Shown: piece by piece, positions 7,961 to 17,431 of the stretch
Layout of the letters: every line of letters begins with the position of its first letter
Position numbering within the stretch: the first letter of the stretch is position 1
From: Campylobacter insulaenigrae NCTC 12927
Lineage (GTDB): Bacteria; Campylobacterota; Campylobacteria; Campylobacterales; Campylobacteraceae
Assembly (NCBI RefSeq): GCF_000816185.1
Contig: NZ_CP007770.1
Location: forward strand, 310,001-374,000
Length of the DNA: 64,000 bases
Direction: 5' to 3'
Translations under genes and position numbers: made by a program
The notes under the pieces: generated by a model
What the model was told of the DNA's origin: nothing
Database searches by the model: none
What the model saw: only the letters and a program-made list of their open reading frames with translations

Positions 7961-10783
7961 ATGGCATTGGCAAGAAGAAATTTTCTTAAACTTGCTGGTA
8001 TTGCTAGTCTTGGAAGTGCGGCTTTTGGTGGTGAAAACAAAGCTATTAGAAATGCTAGTCAAGAAGAGATAGCAAATCCTTATCCAGATTCTAAAATTGT
8101 TCGAACAATATGTAGCATCTGTAGTGCAGGTTGTGGAATTAAGGCAGAAGTGCAAGATGGGGTTTGGGTGCGTCAAGAAAACGCTATAGAACATCCTATT
8201 TCTCAAGGATCTCACTGCTGTAAAGGGATAGATCAAATTGATCTTACTAAATCTAAACAGCGTATTAAATATCCGATGAAAAAGGAAAATGGCAAATGGA
8301 TCCGCTTAAGTTGGGAACAAGCTATTAACGAAATAGGCGATAAGATGCTTGAGATCCGCAAAGAAAATGGACCAGATAGTGTAATGTTTTTAGGATCGGC
8401 CAAATTTAACAATCAGCAAGCATATTATTTTAGAAAATTTGCAGCATTTTGGGGAACAAATAACATAGATCACGTTGCTAGAATTTGACATAGTGCAACA
8501 GTCGCCGGTGTGGCGAATACATGGGGTTATGGCGCTATGACAAATCATTTTGGCGATGTAACTAAAAATTCAAAAATGATGATTATTTTTGGAGCAAATA
8601 CTGCTGTAGCTAATCCTATAGGATTTAAACATTTATTACAAGCAAAAGATCGCAATAATGCTAAATTAGTTGTTGTAGATCCAGTATTTACTAAAACTGC
8701 TGTTCATGCAGATGAATATGTAAGAATTCGTCCAGGTACTGATATTGCCTTAGTTTATGGCATGCTTCATTTAATCTTTAAAAATGGATGGGAAGATAAA
8801 GAATTAATTAAAACTAGGACTTATGGAGTTGAAGATGTTAAGGCTGAAGCTGCTAAGTGGAGTCCTGATATCGTAGAAGATGTTACAGGTGTGCCAGCTG
8901 CTCAACTTGAAAAAATCACAAGAATGTTAGCTACAATTAAACCAGCAACATTATTTTGGGCTTTAGGTATCACTCAGCATTCAGTAGGTAGTTCAAATAC
9001 AAGAATTTTAGCAATTTTGCAACTTGTATTAGGAAATATAGGAAAACCAGGTGCTGGAACAAATATCATTAGAGGTCATGATAATGTGCAAGGTGCCACA
9101 GATATGGGGTGTCTAGCGGATACTTTGCCAGCATATTATGGACTTGATGATAATGCATGGAATCATTTTTCAAATTTTTGGAATGTAGATAGAGAATATT
9201 TAAACTCGAGATTTTTTTCTAAAGAGTGGATGCATGAAAAAGGTTTTTCTCTAGCTAAATGGTGGCAAGGAGTTTTGCATGAAGAAAAAACTTATTCTAA
9301 TTCACCGATTCGAGTGCTTTGGGTTCAAGGAACAGGTATTACTTCTATGGCTCATACTGTTAAAATTCAAGAAGCGCTTAAAAAACTTGATATGATAGTA
9401 ATTGCAGAACCTTTTGTTAATGAAGTGGCAGTTTTAGCAGATCGTCCTGATGGAATTTATATTATTCCAGCTTGTACTCAATTTGAAACAGAAGGTTATG
9501 TTACGGCTACAAATCGTGCTATGCAGTGGCGTTCTCAAGTTGTTAAACCAATTTATGAAAGTAAAGAAGACCAAGAAATTATGTTCGCTTTTGCGAAAAA
9601 ATTTGGCTTTTATAAAGAATATACTCGTGGTATGAAAATGGAGCTACAAGACCATAAACTTGTTCAAGTTCAAGATGATAATGATGATAATTTTATATGG
9701 CCTGATGATGCGACAAGAGAAATGAGTAATGGACTTTTAAGTATAGGATTAAGAGGAATTTCAGCCGATCGCTTGCGAAAACATCAACAAAATTGGGAGC
9801 ACTTTGATCCTGATACTCAAAGAGGTTTAGGTGGAGATGTTAAAGGAGAATATTACGGATTGCCTTGGCCTTGTTGGGACAAACAACATCCTGGAACTTC
9901 TATTATGTGGAATAGTGATATTACCTATGAAGAAGGCGGTATGGGATTTAGAAATCGTTTTGGTTTAGAACATGATGGTCATTCACAATTAGCAGATGAA
10001 GCCTTTACTCCAAAAGGTTGTAAAGTTAAAGGTGGATATCCACAAATTACAAAAGAGAATATAGAAAAAGTATTTAATATCACACTTAGTGATAATGAAA
10101 AAGCATTAATGGGATCTAGTTGGAGCACCGATATTTCAGGTATTATTTTAGAAAAGTGTAGAGAAAAAAGTGCTTGTTGTCTAGGTAATGCTAGAGCTAG
10201 AATGAAAGTATGGGAATTTGCTGATCCTATTCCTTTACATCGAGAACCACTACACTCTCCTCGCTGGGATTTAGTAAAAAAATATCCAACTTGGGATGAT
10301 CAAGAGAAAAACTTTAGAGTTGAAAGTAAATTTATCAGTGAACAACAAAAAACTGATTGGAGTAAAGATTTTCCAACTATTATTTCAAGTATGCGTTTAG
10401 TGAATTTAAGTGGCGCTGGTATGCTTGAGAGAACTAGTAAATACCTTGCAGCTATTACACCTGAAATGTTTGCAAACGTTCATCCAGAGCTTGCTTTGCA
10501 ATATGGTATTAATGATGGTGACATGATGTGGATACATTCTCCACAAGGGACAAAAATTAAGGTAAAATGTATACATAATCAATCTGTTACTCCGGATAGA
10601 ATTTGTTTACCTTATAATTTTGCAGGTATTATGCAAGGAGTGGATTTAAGCTATAATTATCCAGAAGGTACTAAACCTTATACTATAGGCGAAAGTTCAA
10701 ATACTGTGACAAATTATGGTTTTGATATTAATACGCAAATTTCTGAATTTAATGCAGGACTTTGTAGGCTTGAGAAAGCATAA
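7961..10783 (+). CDS. fdhA: Formate dehydrogenase alpha subunit, selenoprotein with in-frame UGA
   Basis: The catalytic molybdopterin subunit that oxidises formate to CO2 in the periplasm. One reading frame runs through a TGA at 8486-8488 (codon 176) with strong family similarity on both sides: DHVARI before, and HSATVAGVANTWGYGAMTNH after. TGA therefore encodes the active-site selenocysteine. Total length is 940 residues. It has a Tat signal (ALARRNFLKLAGIASLG), a 4Fe-4S site at C51, C54, C58 and a cysteine pair at 86-87, and C-terminal molybdopterin-binding segments. The ribosome site is AAAGGAAAAATA. Gene-calling software may split this gene at the TGA. The nearby yedF, selD and tRNA-Sec support UGA recoding. 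Confidence 0.95.
8486..8516 (+). promoter_or_regulatory. Selenocysteine UGA with candidate bacterial SECIS hairpin (fdhA)
   Basis: After the TGA at 8486-8488 a short hairpin follows at the usual bacterial distance: TCGCC (8502-8506), loop GGTGT, GGCGA (8512-8516). Bacterial SECIS elements lie just 3' of the UGA, carry a GU in the apical loop and bind SelB. Stem and loop are visible; function is inferred. Confidence 0.75.
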
Positions 10784-10794
10784 AAGGGTAAGTT

Positions 10795-11364
10795 ATGGCT
10801 AGAATGAAATTTTATGTAGATAATAATCGTTGTATTTCTTGCTTTGCTTGTCAAGTGGCTTGTTCAAGTGCGCATGAGGTACCAGTAGGAATTAATAGAC
10901 GAAAAGTAATTACTTTAAATGAAGGCATAGAAGGTAAAGAATTTTCAACAACTCTTGCTTGTCAACATTGTACTGATGCACCATGTGAGCAAGTGTGTCC
11001 AGTAAAATGTTTTTATATAAGAGCAGATGGTATTGTTTTACACGATAAAAAAACCTGTATAGGTTGTGGATATTGTCTTTATGCATGTCCATTTGGAGCA
11101 CCTCAATTTCCAAGAGATGGTGCCTTTGGTATAAAAGGTGAAATGGATAAATGTACTATGTGTGCAGGTGGTCCAGAACTTACAAATTCTCACGAAGAAA
11201 GAGAACTTTATGGTCAAAATCGTATAGCTGAAGGTAAGGTTCCAATGTGTGCTGCAGTTTGTTCTACGAATGCACTTTTAGTAGGTGATGCAGCTGAAGT
11301 TAGTGCAATGTATAGAAAAAGAGTCATGCTTAGAGGGCAAAATTTAGGTATTGACGCAAAATAA
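10795..11364 (+). CDS. fdhB: Formate dehydrogenase iron-sulfur subunit
   Basis: The beta subunit that carries electrons from FdhA to the cytochrome b subunit through four 4Fe-4S clusters. The 189-residue protein has the expected cysteine sets: CISCFACQVAC near residue 14, CQHCTDAPCEQVCPVKC near 60, CIGCGYCLYACPFG near 90, and CTMCAGG with CAAVC in the C-terminal third. There is no membrane anchor or signal peptide, so it is probably exported by hitch-hiking on the Tat signal of FdhA. It begins 11 bases after fdhA and ends at a strong terminator hairpin. Assignment secure. Confidence 0.93.
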   Translation: MARMKFYVDNNRCISCFACQVACSSAHEVPVGINRRKVITLNEGIEGKEFSTTLACQHCTDAPCEQVCPVKCFYIRADGIVLHDKKTCIGCGYCLYACPFGAPQFPRDGAFGIKGEMDKCTMCAGGPELTNSHEERELYGQNRIAEGKVPMCAAVCSTNALLVGDAAEVSAMYRKRVMLRGQNLGIDAK

Positions 11365-11369
11365 TTTTT

Positions 11370-11395
11370 AAAGAGTATCATTTAAGATACTCTTT
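11370..11395 (+). terminator. Rho-independent terminator after fdhB
   Basis: A perfect 10-bp stem (AAAGAGTATC, loop ATTTAA, GATACTCTTT) followed by AATTTTT, starting 5 bases after the fdhB stop. It separates the formate dehydrogenase operon from the modE-like gene. Confidence 0.8.
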
Positions 11396-11415
11396 AATTT
11401 TTAGGGTTTAATTTT

Positions 11416-12123
11416 ATGGAAAAATTAATAGAAAAAATCAAAAAAAAGCTTGACAAAGATCAGAAACTTCCTTGCAAAGAAGCATTGCAAATTATTAAAG
11501 AGTATACAAAAGAAGATTTTCAACAAGCTATTTTAAAACTTGGTATAAAAATTTCAGATTGTGAATTAGGTCAATTTGGAACACTTAGAAAAGGTTTCTC
11601 AAAACATGAAATTTTTGAAGTTTTAGAACCATTTTTAGATCACAAAAATTGTCTAGAATGCAAGCAAGCTTTGGAAAGTACTCAAGATTTTGACATGAGT
11701 GAAGTAAGATCGACTTTAAAAGACTATCAAATTAACATAAAGCATTGTGAACTTGGATGTTTTAAAGAAAAAAAAGGAAAAAAATTTAATATTAAAAGTA
11801 AAATTTGGATTGAAAATCCAGAGGGAAAATTACTTTTTGGAAAAGGAAAAACAGATATTTTAGAATTGATTGGCGAATATGGAAGTATAGCTAAGGCTGC
11901 TAAAATTTTAAATATTAATTATAAAAAAGCTTGGTTTTATATACAAGATTTAGAAACAAATATGAAAGAAGAATTAATTATTGCTAAAAAAGGAAGAGGC
12001 AGTGAATCAGGCAGTAAATTAACTCCTAGAGCTCATGAACTTATAAAAAATTATAAAATTTTACAACAAGAAGTAGAAGAATTTACGAATAAGCGTTTTA
12101 AAGAATTATTTTTCAAAAAATAA
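11416..12123 (+). CDS. modE: ModE-like transcriptional regulator with duplicated cysteine module
   Basis: The C-terminal half matches the LysR/ModE-type winged helix (residues about 125-215, with GSIAKAAKILNINYKKAWFYI as recognition region and the following RGSESGSKLTPRAHEL wing). ModE proteins control molybdate uptake and molybdoenzyme genes. A molybdate-binding TOBE/Mop domain is absent. Instead residues 15-120 hold two copies of one module: CKEAL (C20) with CELGQF (C49), and CKQAL (C82) with CELGCF (C111), the cysteines 29 residues apart in both. This may be a metal or redox sensor; that is inference. Position after fdhB resembles Cj1507c. No tlp1-like receptor gene separates it from yedF, unlike in C. 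jejuni as I recall. Confidence 0.8.
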   Translation: MEKLIEKIKKKLDKDQKLPCKEALQIIKEYTKEDFQQAILKLGIKISDCELGQFGTLRKGFSKHEIFEVLEPFLDHKNCLECKQALESTQDFDMSEVRSTLKDYQINIKHCELGCFKEKKGKKFNIKSKIWIENPEGKLLFGKGKTDILELIGEYGSIAKAAKILNINYKKAWFYIQDLETNMKEELIIAKKGRGSESGSKLTPRAHELIKNYKILQQEVEEFTNKRFKELFFKK

Positions 12124-12189
12124 AAAAATTAATTTCATTGCAAGTTATAAGACTATATCATTACTCTTAGTTTAAATAAAGGAAAATAT

Positions 12190-12762
12190 ATGAAGATTGA
12201 TTGTAGGGACTTAGCTTGTCCTCGTCCTGTAATAGAAACTAAGAAGGCTTTAGAAGAACTTAAAGAAAATGAAAATTTACAAATTCTTTTAAATTCAGTG
12301 GCATCTAGAGAAAATATTATACGCTTTTTAAAATCTTCCAATATAGAATTTAATGTCGAAGATATAGAAGATGAAAGTATCATAACTATTAAAAATAATG
12401 TGGTTTTGACAGAAAATTGTTATACTGATGAAATGACGATTTTATTTCTTAAAAGTAATAAAGTAGGTGATGGGGAACTTGGCGAAAAGCTTATGGTGGG
12501 ATTTTTACAAACTTTAAAAGATTTACAAAATCCTCCTCAAAAAATTTTATGTGTTAATGATAGCGTGTTAATGAATACAGATTCTTCGCATATTGCTTTT
12601 AGTGTTATGAAAGAACTTGAGCAAATGGAAATTGAAATTTATAGTTGTGGAGCATGTTTAGAATATTTTGGAAAAAGTTCAGAATTAAAAATAGGTAAAA
12701 TAGGTAATGCATATGAAATTTTAAATGAACTTTTTGGAAAGGCAAAGATTATTTCTTTATGA
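12190..12762 (+). CDS. yedF: Selenium-metabolism protein YedF (SirA-like plus DsrE-like)
   Basis: A 190-residue two-domain protein. Residues 1-72 are a SirA/TusA-like domain with the signature CRDLACPRPVIETKKAL (C5 and C10). Residues about 80-190 are a DsrE-like domain with the cysteine motif YSCGACLEYFG. This fusion is the selenium-associated YedF family, which tends to sit beside selD and is thought to handle selenium or sulfur transfer. The start has an AAAGGAAAATAT site and the stop overlaps the true selD start by ATGA. Function is from family and context; the exact reaction is unproven. Confidence 0.87.
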   Translation: MKIDCRDLACPRPVIETKKALEELKENENLQILLNSVASRENIIRFLKSSNIEFNVEDIEDESIITIKNNVVLTENCYTDEMTILFLKSNKVGDGELGEKLMVGFLQTLKDLQNPPQKILCVNDSVLMNTDSSHIAFSVMKELEQMEIEIYSCGACLEYFGKSSELKIGKIGNAYEILNELFGKAKIISL

Positions 12763-13790
12763 TCTATAAAAATCAAAAACTTACTCAGTATGTAAAAGCT
12801 GCAGGTTGAGCTGCTAAATTGGACCAGTTGGGTCTTGACAAAGTAATTAGCATATTAAAACCTCATGCAAATATTCTTACGGGTATATCTAATAATGAAG
12901 ACGCAAGTGTTTATAAACTAAATGAAGAATTAGCTTTAGTGCAAACTTTAGATTTTATTACCCCTATAGTTGATAGTGCGTATCACTTTGGTATGATTTC
13001 TGCTGCTAATGCTTTAAGTGATATTTTCGCTATGGGAGCAGAAGTTATCAATGCACTTAATATTGTAGGATTTGACAAATGTCATTTTAGTAATGATGTT
13101 TTATATGAAGTGTTAGAAGGTGCCAGGATTAAAGTTGAGGAAGCTGGTGGGGTTATAGTTGGCGGTCATACTATAGAAACTAGCGAATTTATCTTTGGAT
13201 TAAGTGTTACTGGAAAAATTCATCCTAAAAATTTTTTTTCAAATAATACAGCTAGAAATAATGATGTTATTTTGCTTACTAAACCTATAGGTAGTGGAAT
13301 TTTAAGTACAGCTTTAAAAGCAAATTTGTTAGAAAAAGACAAGATTGCTTCAATGTGTGAGCAGATGAGTTTTTTGAATATTTATGCTTTAAGGATCTTA
13401 AAAAAATTTAAAAGTTTAAGCGCATTAAGTGATGTTACTGGGTTTGGTCTTTTAGGACATTTAAAAGAAATGTTAAATCAAAATATTAGTATTGAAATTT
13501 ATAAAAATGAAATTCCTTTAATGTGTGGAGTTTTAGAAATGACAAATATGGGATTAATTCCCGAAGGAGCTTATAAAAATAAACATGCATTACAAAATTA
13601 TATAGTAATGGATAAAGAAGATGATAGCGATATTGTATTTTTTGATCCACAAACTTCTGGAGGACTTTTAGCCGCTATGGAAGAAAAGGAAGCTAAGGAA
13701 GCATTAAATATCTTAAGAGATCATAATATTCATGCGAAAATTATTGCAAAATGTATCAAAAATGCACATAGTTGTTTATTATTAAAATGA
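12759..13790 (+). CDS. selD: Selenide, water dikinase SelD, itself a selenoprotein
   Basis: SelD makes selenophosphate, the selenium donor for selenocysteyl-tRNA. A conventional reading begins only at 12819, after a TGA. The true ATG is 12759, overlapping the yedF stop, and the frame runs through TGA at 12807-12809. This gives LTQYVKAAG-U-AAKL, where U17 sits exactly at the catalytic Cys/Sec of SelD (AGC in E. coli). The full product is 343 residues, normal for the family. ATP/metal-binding features include NEDASVY, DIFAMGA and VIVGGHTIE. The short reading would lack the active site. Expression requires the selenium system it feeds, an autoregulatory loop. Confidence 0.93.
12807..12834 (+). 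promoter_or_regulatory. Selenocysteine UGA with candidate SECIS hairpin (selD)
   Basis: TGA at 12807-12809 is followed by GACC (12822-12825), loop AGTTG, GGTC (12831-12834). The stem is short, with a possible G-U extension, and lies 12 bases after the UGA. A GU-containing loop at this distance resembles the fdhA element and known bacterial SECIS hairpins. Weak on its own, supported by the conserved UGA position. Confidence 0.6.
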
Positions 13791-13918
13791 TTAATATCAA
13801 TGTTGTTTGCTATTTGTTACTTTTTTATACATTTAATTAAATTTTAAATAAATACTTGTTGATTTTATCCCCTTTTTTTGTATCATAAACACATATTATA
13901 AATTAGTTGGAGGAAACA

Positions 13919-16900
13919 ATGATACAAAAAGCTTTGCTTTTAGCAGAAGAACTGCAAAAAAAAATCGAAAGTAATATTTCTCAAAATGAAAGAGAATTTC
14001 ACGCAAAGATGCAAAAGCTTCTCAATAATCCAAAAAATAAAGTAATGTTAATTGAACTTTTAGATCGTTCTTTTAGATGTAAGGACAAAAGTGCAAGTTT
14101 TGAACTTATAGAGCATACTCTAAACAAGTATGGTATAGCTGATTTTTTTAGTGCTTTTGAAAAATTTTTACTTTTTTCATTTTTAAATTTTGGTAAATTT
14201 GCACCAAAATTAAGTGTTCCATTTTTTGTTAAACATTTAAGAGAAGATACAAAATCTATGGTATTAGATGCAAATCCTAGTGTCTTAGAGCCTCATATGA
14301 GAAAAAGAAAAAATGAAGATAAAATCACTCTAAATGTAAATTTAATTGGAGAAGAGGTTTTAGGAGAAGCTGAAAGTTCATATAGGATGAAAAAATATGA
14401 AGAAGCTTTGAAAACTAGCTATATTACTTATATTTCTATAAAAATTACAACTATTTTTTCTCAAATTAATATTATCGATTTTGAATACTCAAAAGATGAG
14501 GTTGTAAAAAGATTAGATAAATTATATGCACTTGCTTTAGAAGAAGAAAAGAAACAAGGGGTTTCTAAATTTATCAATCTTGATATGGAAGAATTTAGAG
14601 ATTTAGAACTAACAGTAGAAGCTTTTATGGAAAGTGTTGCTAAATTTGATATTAAGGCAGGCATTGTTTTACAGGCTTATCTTCCAGACTCATACGAATA
14701 CCTTAAAAAGCTTTTTGCTTTTTCAAAAGAGAGAGTTTTAAAAGGTATGAAGCCAATTAAAATTCGCTTTGTAAAAGGAGCGAATATGGAAAGTGAAGAG
14801 ACTATAGCTTCTCAAAGAGGATGGACTTTACCAACTTTTTATAAAAAAATAGATACAGATAGTAATTATAATAAAATGCTAGATTTTGTTTTAGAAGGGG
14901 ATAATTATAAATATATTAATGTGGGAATAGCAAGCCATAATATATTTGAAATAGCTTATGCTTATACAAAGATTAGCCAAGCTAATGCCTTATCTTCTTT
15001 TACTTTTGAAATGTTAGAAGGTATGAGTTTGCAATGCTCTTATGAATTATCTAAAATGCACGATCTTATACTTTATGCTCCAGTTTGCGATGAGGCACAT
15101 TTTAATAATGCAATTGCATATTTGGTTAGAAGACTTGATGAAAATACCAGTGAAGATAATTTTATGAGGTATTTTTTCAATCTTAAAGTTAATGATGCAA
15201 ATTGGCAAGCTCAAAAAGAACTATTTATTAAATCTTTAGAAGGCATTAAAACACTTGATAATTCTACTCATAGGACTCAAGATAGAAATAATGAGACAAA
15301 AGCTATTAGTTCTTATGAAAGCAAAGAATTTAAAAACGAACCAGATACTGATTTTATCTTAAAAGCAAATAGAGAATGGGCTAAACAAATTAGATCTAAA
15401 TATGAGAATTTAGAAAATTATGATGTTTATCCTGTAGTAAAAGAAGAATTAAAAAAAGATGGATTAGCTGTTATTGAAGTAAAAGATAAGATTCATAATC
15501 GTGTGATAGGAAAAGCACATTTAGCAGGAGAAGAAGAGATAAAATATGCTCTAGATGCTGCTAAAAAATCAAATTTTAGCGAGTTGAGTCATGATGAAAT
15601 TTACAAAATTTTAGAAAAAACTGCTCAATTAACAAGAGAACGAAGAGGTGATTTAATAGGTATTGCAGCTTTAGAAGTAGGAAAAACATTTTTAGAAATA
15701 GATCCAGAAGTTAGCGAAGCTATAGACTTTTTAGAATTTTATCCTCATTCATTGGAAAAATTAAAAATACAAAACCCAAACACTACTTTTAAAGCAAAAG
15801 GTGTAGGTGTTGTTATAGCACCTTGGAATTTTCCAGTAGGTATTTCAGTGGGGACTATAGCAGCTCCACTTGCTGCAGGCAATAGAGTGATTTATAAACC
15901 ATCTTCTCTTTCAATGTTGACAGGCTATATGTTATGTAAATGTTTTTGGGATGCAGGAATTCCAAAAGATGCGTTGATATTTTTACCGGCTAAGGGGAGT
16001 GATATTTCAAAATATCTTTTGGTGGATGAGAGTGTTAAATTTTCAGTGTTAACTGGAGGAGAGGATACTGCTTATGCTATGTTAAAAGCAAATCCAACTT
16101 TGCTTTTAAGTGCTGAAACAGGTGGAAAAAATGCAACAATAGTGTCTAAATTTGCAGATCGTGATAGTGCAATTAAAAATATTATTCATTCAGCTTTTTC
16201 TAATTCGGGTCAAAAATGCTCAGCTACTTCATTGCTGGTGCTTGAAGAAGAAATTTATGAAGATGAAGAATTTAAAAAGACTTTAGTTGATGCTGCAAGT
16301 TCTATGGCAGTAGGTAATCCTTTTGTATTTAAAAATAAATTAGGATGTTTGGCTGATAAACCAGATGAAAAACTTAAAAAAGCAATAGAAGAACTAAAAT
16401 CTTACGAGAGTTGGGCTTTAAAACCAGAATTTATTGATGGCAATCCTCACCTTTTAACACCTGGTATTAAATACGGGACCAAAAAGGGAGATTTTACTCA
16501 TATGAATGAGCTTTTTGCACCTATTTTAACTGTAATGAAAGCAAATAGTTTAAAAGATGCTATTGATATTGTTAATTCTACAGGTTATGGGCTTACAGCT
16601 GGATTTGAGAGTTTAGATGAAAGAGAATGGGAATATTTTCATACAAATATAGAGGCTGGAAATATTTACATTAACAAGCCTACAACTGGAGCTATAGTTC
16701 TTCGTCAACCATTTGGTGGAGTTAAAAAGTCTGCTATTGGCTTTGGTAGAAAAGTTGGAATTTATAATTATATTACGCAATTTATGGACTTAGAACAAGT
16801 AGAAGTAGATAATAATCTTTTAGAAAGTGATTTGGTAAAAAAACTTGAAAATTTAAATCTAAATTTAACTGATGAAGACAAACTTGAGCTTGAAGTTGTT

Positions 16901-17416
16901 AAAAATATGGCTAGAAGTTATGCTTATCATGCAAAAAATGAATTTTCTAGCGCAAAAGATTATGTAAATATTAGAGGCGAGGATAATCTCTTTTCTTATA
17001 CTAAGGTAAAAAATATTGCTTATAGAGTATATGCAAAAGATAGCTTAAGGGATATTTTAGGTGTTATTTTGGCAGCAAGTATTTTAAATATTGATCTTAC
17101 TTTAAGTTATGATGAACATGAAAAGATGGATTTAGTGAGGGAAATTAATAAAAATATCAGTACCAAAACTTTATTTCTTAAAGAGAGTAAAGAAAATTTC
17201 ATAAAGAAAATTGCCGACTTTGATAGAATTCGTTATTTTGCACCTTTAGATGTAAATGATGAAATTTTCAAAAAAGCTGCATCTTGTGCAAAAATTATTG
17301 CTAATTCTAAACCACTAATAAATGGTCGTTTCGAGTTGCTTTTCTATCATAATGAAAAAGCATTAAGTATATCATTCCATCGTTATGGAAATTTAGGTAT
17401 TCGTGCATTAAAATAA
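13919..17416 (+). CDS. putA: Bifunctional proline dehydrogenase / P5C dehydrogenase PutA
   Basis: Oxidises proline to glutamate, passing electrons to quinone through FAD and to NAD. The start is ATG 13919 behind TTGGAGGAAACA, giving 1165 residues. The proline dehydrogenase barrel covers about 1-450 (motifs VLQAYLPDSYEYL and RFVKGANMESE, the SLQCSYELSKM segment after it). The aldehyde dehydrogenase domain covers about 500-970 (APWNFPVGIS, catalytic glutamate in LSAETGGKNA, catalytic cysteine in SNSGQKCSATS). A C-terminal extension of roughly 170 residues follows, as in epsilonproteobacterial PutA. There is no ribbon-helix-helix DNA-binding domain, so it is not a self-repressing PutA. putP follows 15 bases later in the same operon. 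Confidence 0.95.
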   Translation: MIQKALLLAEELQKKIESNISQNEREFHAKMQKLLNNPKNKVMLIELLDRSFRCKDKSASFELIEHTLNKYGIADFFSAFEKFLLFSFLNFGKFAPKLSVPFFVKHLREDTKSMVLDANPSVLEPHMRKRKNEDKITLNVNLIGEEVLGEAESSYRMKKYEEALKTSYITYISIKITTIFSQINIIDFEYSKDEVVKRLDKLYALALEEEKKQGVSKFINLDMEEFRDLELTVEAFMESVAKFDIKAGIVLQAYLPDSYEYLKKLFAFSKERVLKGMKPIKIRFVKGANMESEETIASQRGWTLPTFYKKIDTDSNYNKMLDFVLEGDNYKYINVGIASHNIFEIAYAYTKISQANALSSFTFEMLEGMSLQCSYELSKMHDLILYAPVCDEAHFNNAIAYLVRRLDENTSEDNFMRYFFNLKVNDANWQAQKELFIKSLEGIKTLDNSTHRTQDRNNETKAISSYESKEFKNEPDTDFILKANREWAKQIRSKYENLENYDVYPVVKEELKKDGLAVIEVKDKIHNRVIGKAHLAGEEEIKYALDAAKKSNFSELSHDEIYKILEKTAQLTRERRGDLIGIAALEVGKTFLEIDPEVSEAIDFLEFYPHSLEKLKIQNPNTTFKAKGVGVVIAPWNFPVGISVGTIAAPLAAGNRVIYKPSSLSMLTGYMLCKCFWDAGIPKDALIFLPAKGSDISKYLLVDESVKFSVLTGGEDTAYAMLKANPTLLLSAETGGKNATIVSKFADRDSAIKNIIHSAFSNSGQKCSATSLLVLEEEIYEDEEFKKTLVDAASSMAVGNPFVFKNKLGCLADKPDEKLKKAIEELKSYESWALKPEFIDGNPHLLTPGIKYGTKKGDFTHMNELFAPILTVMKANSLKDAIDIVNSTGYGLTAGFESLDEREWEYFHTNIEAGNIYINKPTTGAIVLRQPFGGVKKSAIGFGRKVGIYNYITQFMDLEQVEVDNNLLESDLVKKLENLNLNLTDEDKLELEVVKNMARSYAYHAKNEFSSAKDYVNIRGEDNLFSYTKVKNIAYRVYAKDSLRDILGVILAASILNIDLTLSYDEHEKMDLVREINKNISTKTLFLKESKENFIKKIADFDRIRYFAPLDVNDEIFKKAASCAKIIANSKPLINGRFELLFYHNEKALSISFHRYGNLGIRALK

Positions 17417-17431
17417 AAAAAAGGGGTAAAA

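Noticed and set aside
8486-8488. In-frame TGA in fdhA as a nonsense mutation
   Set aside because: The frame and family similarity continue on both sides, the position is the known selenocysteine site, and tRNA-Sec and selD are nearby.
12819-13790. selD starting after the TGA
   Set aside because: That reading lacks the catalytic residue and a ribosome site; the upstream ATG overlapping yedF gives the full family length.
13907-13918. TTG start for putA
   Set aside because: The TTG is part of the TTGGAGGAAACA ribosome site; ATG 13919 is correctly spaced.
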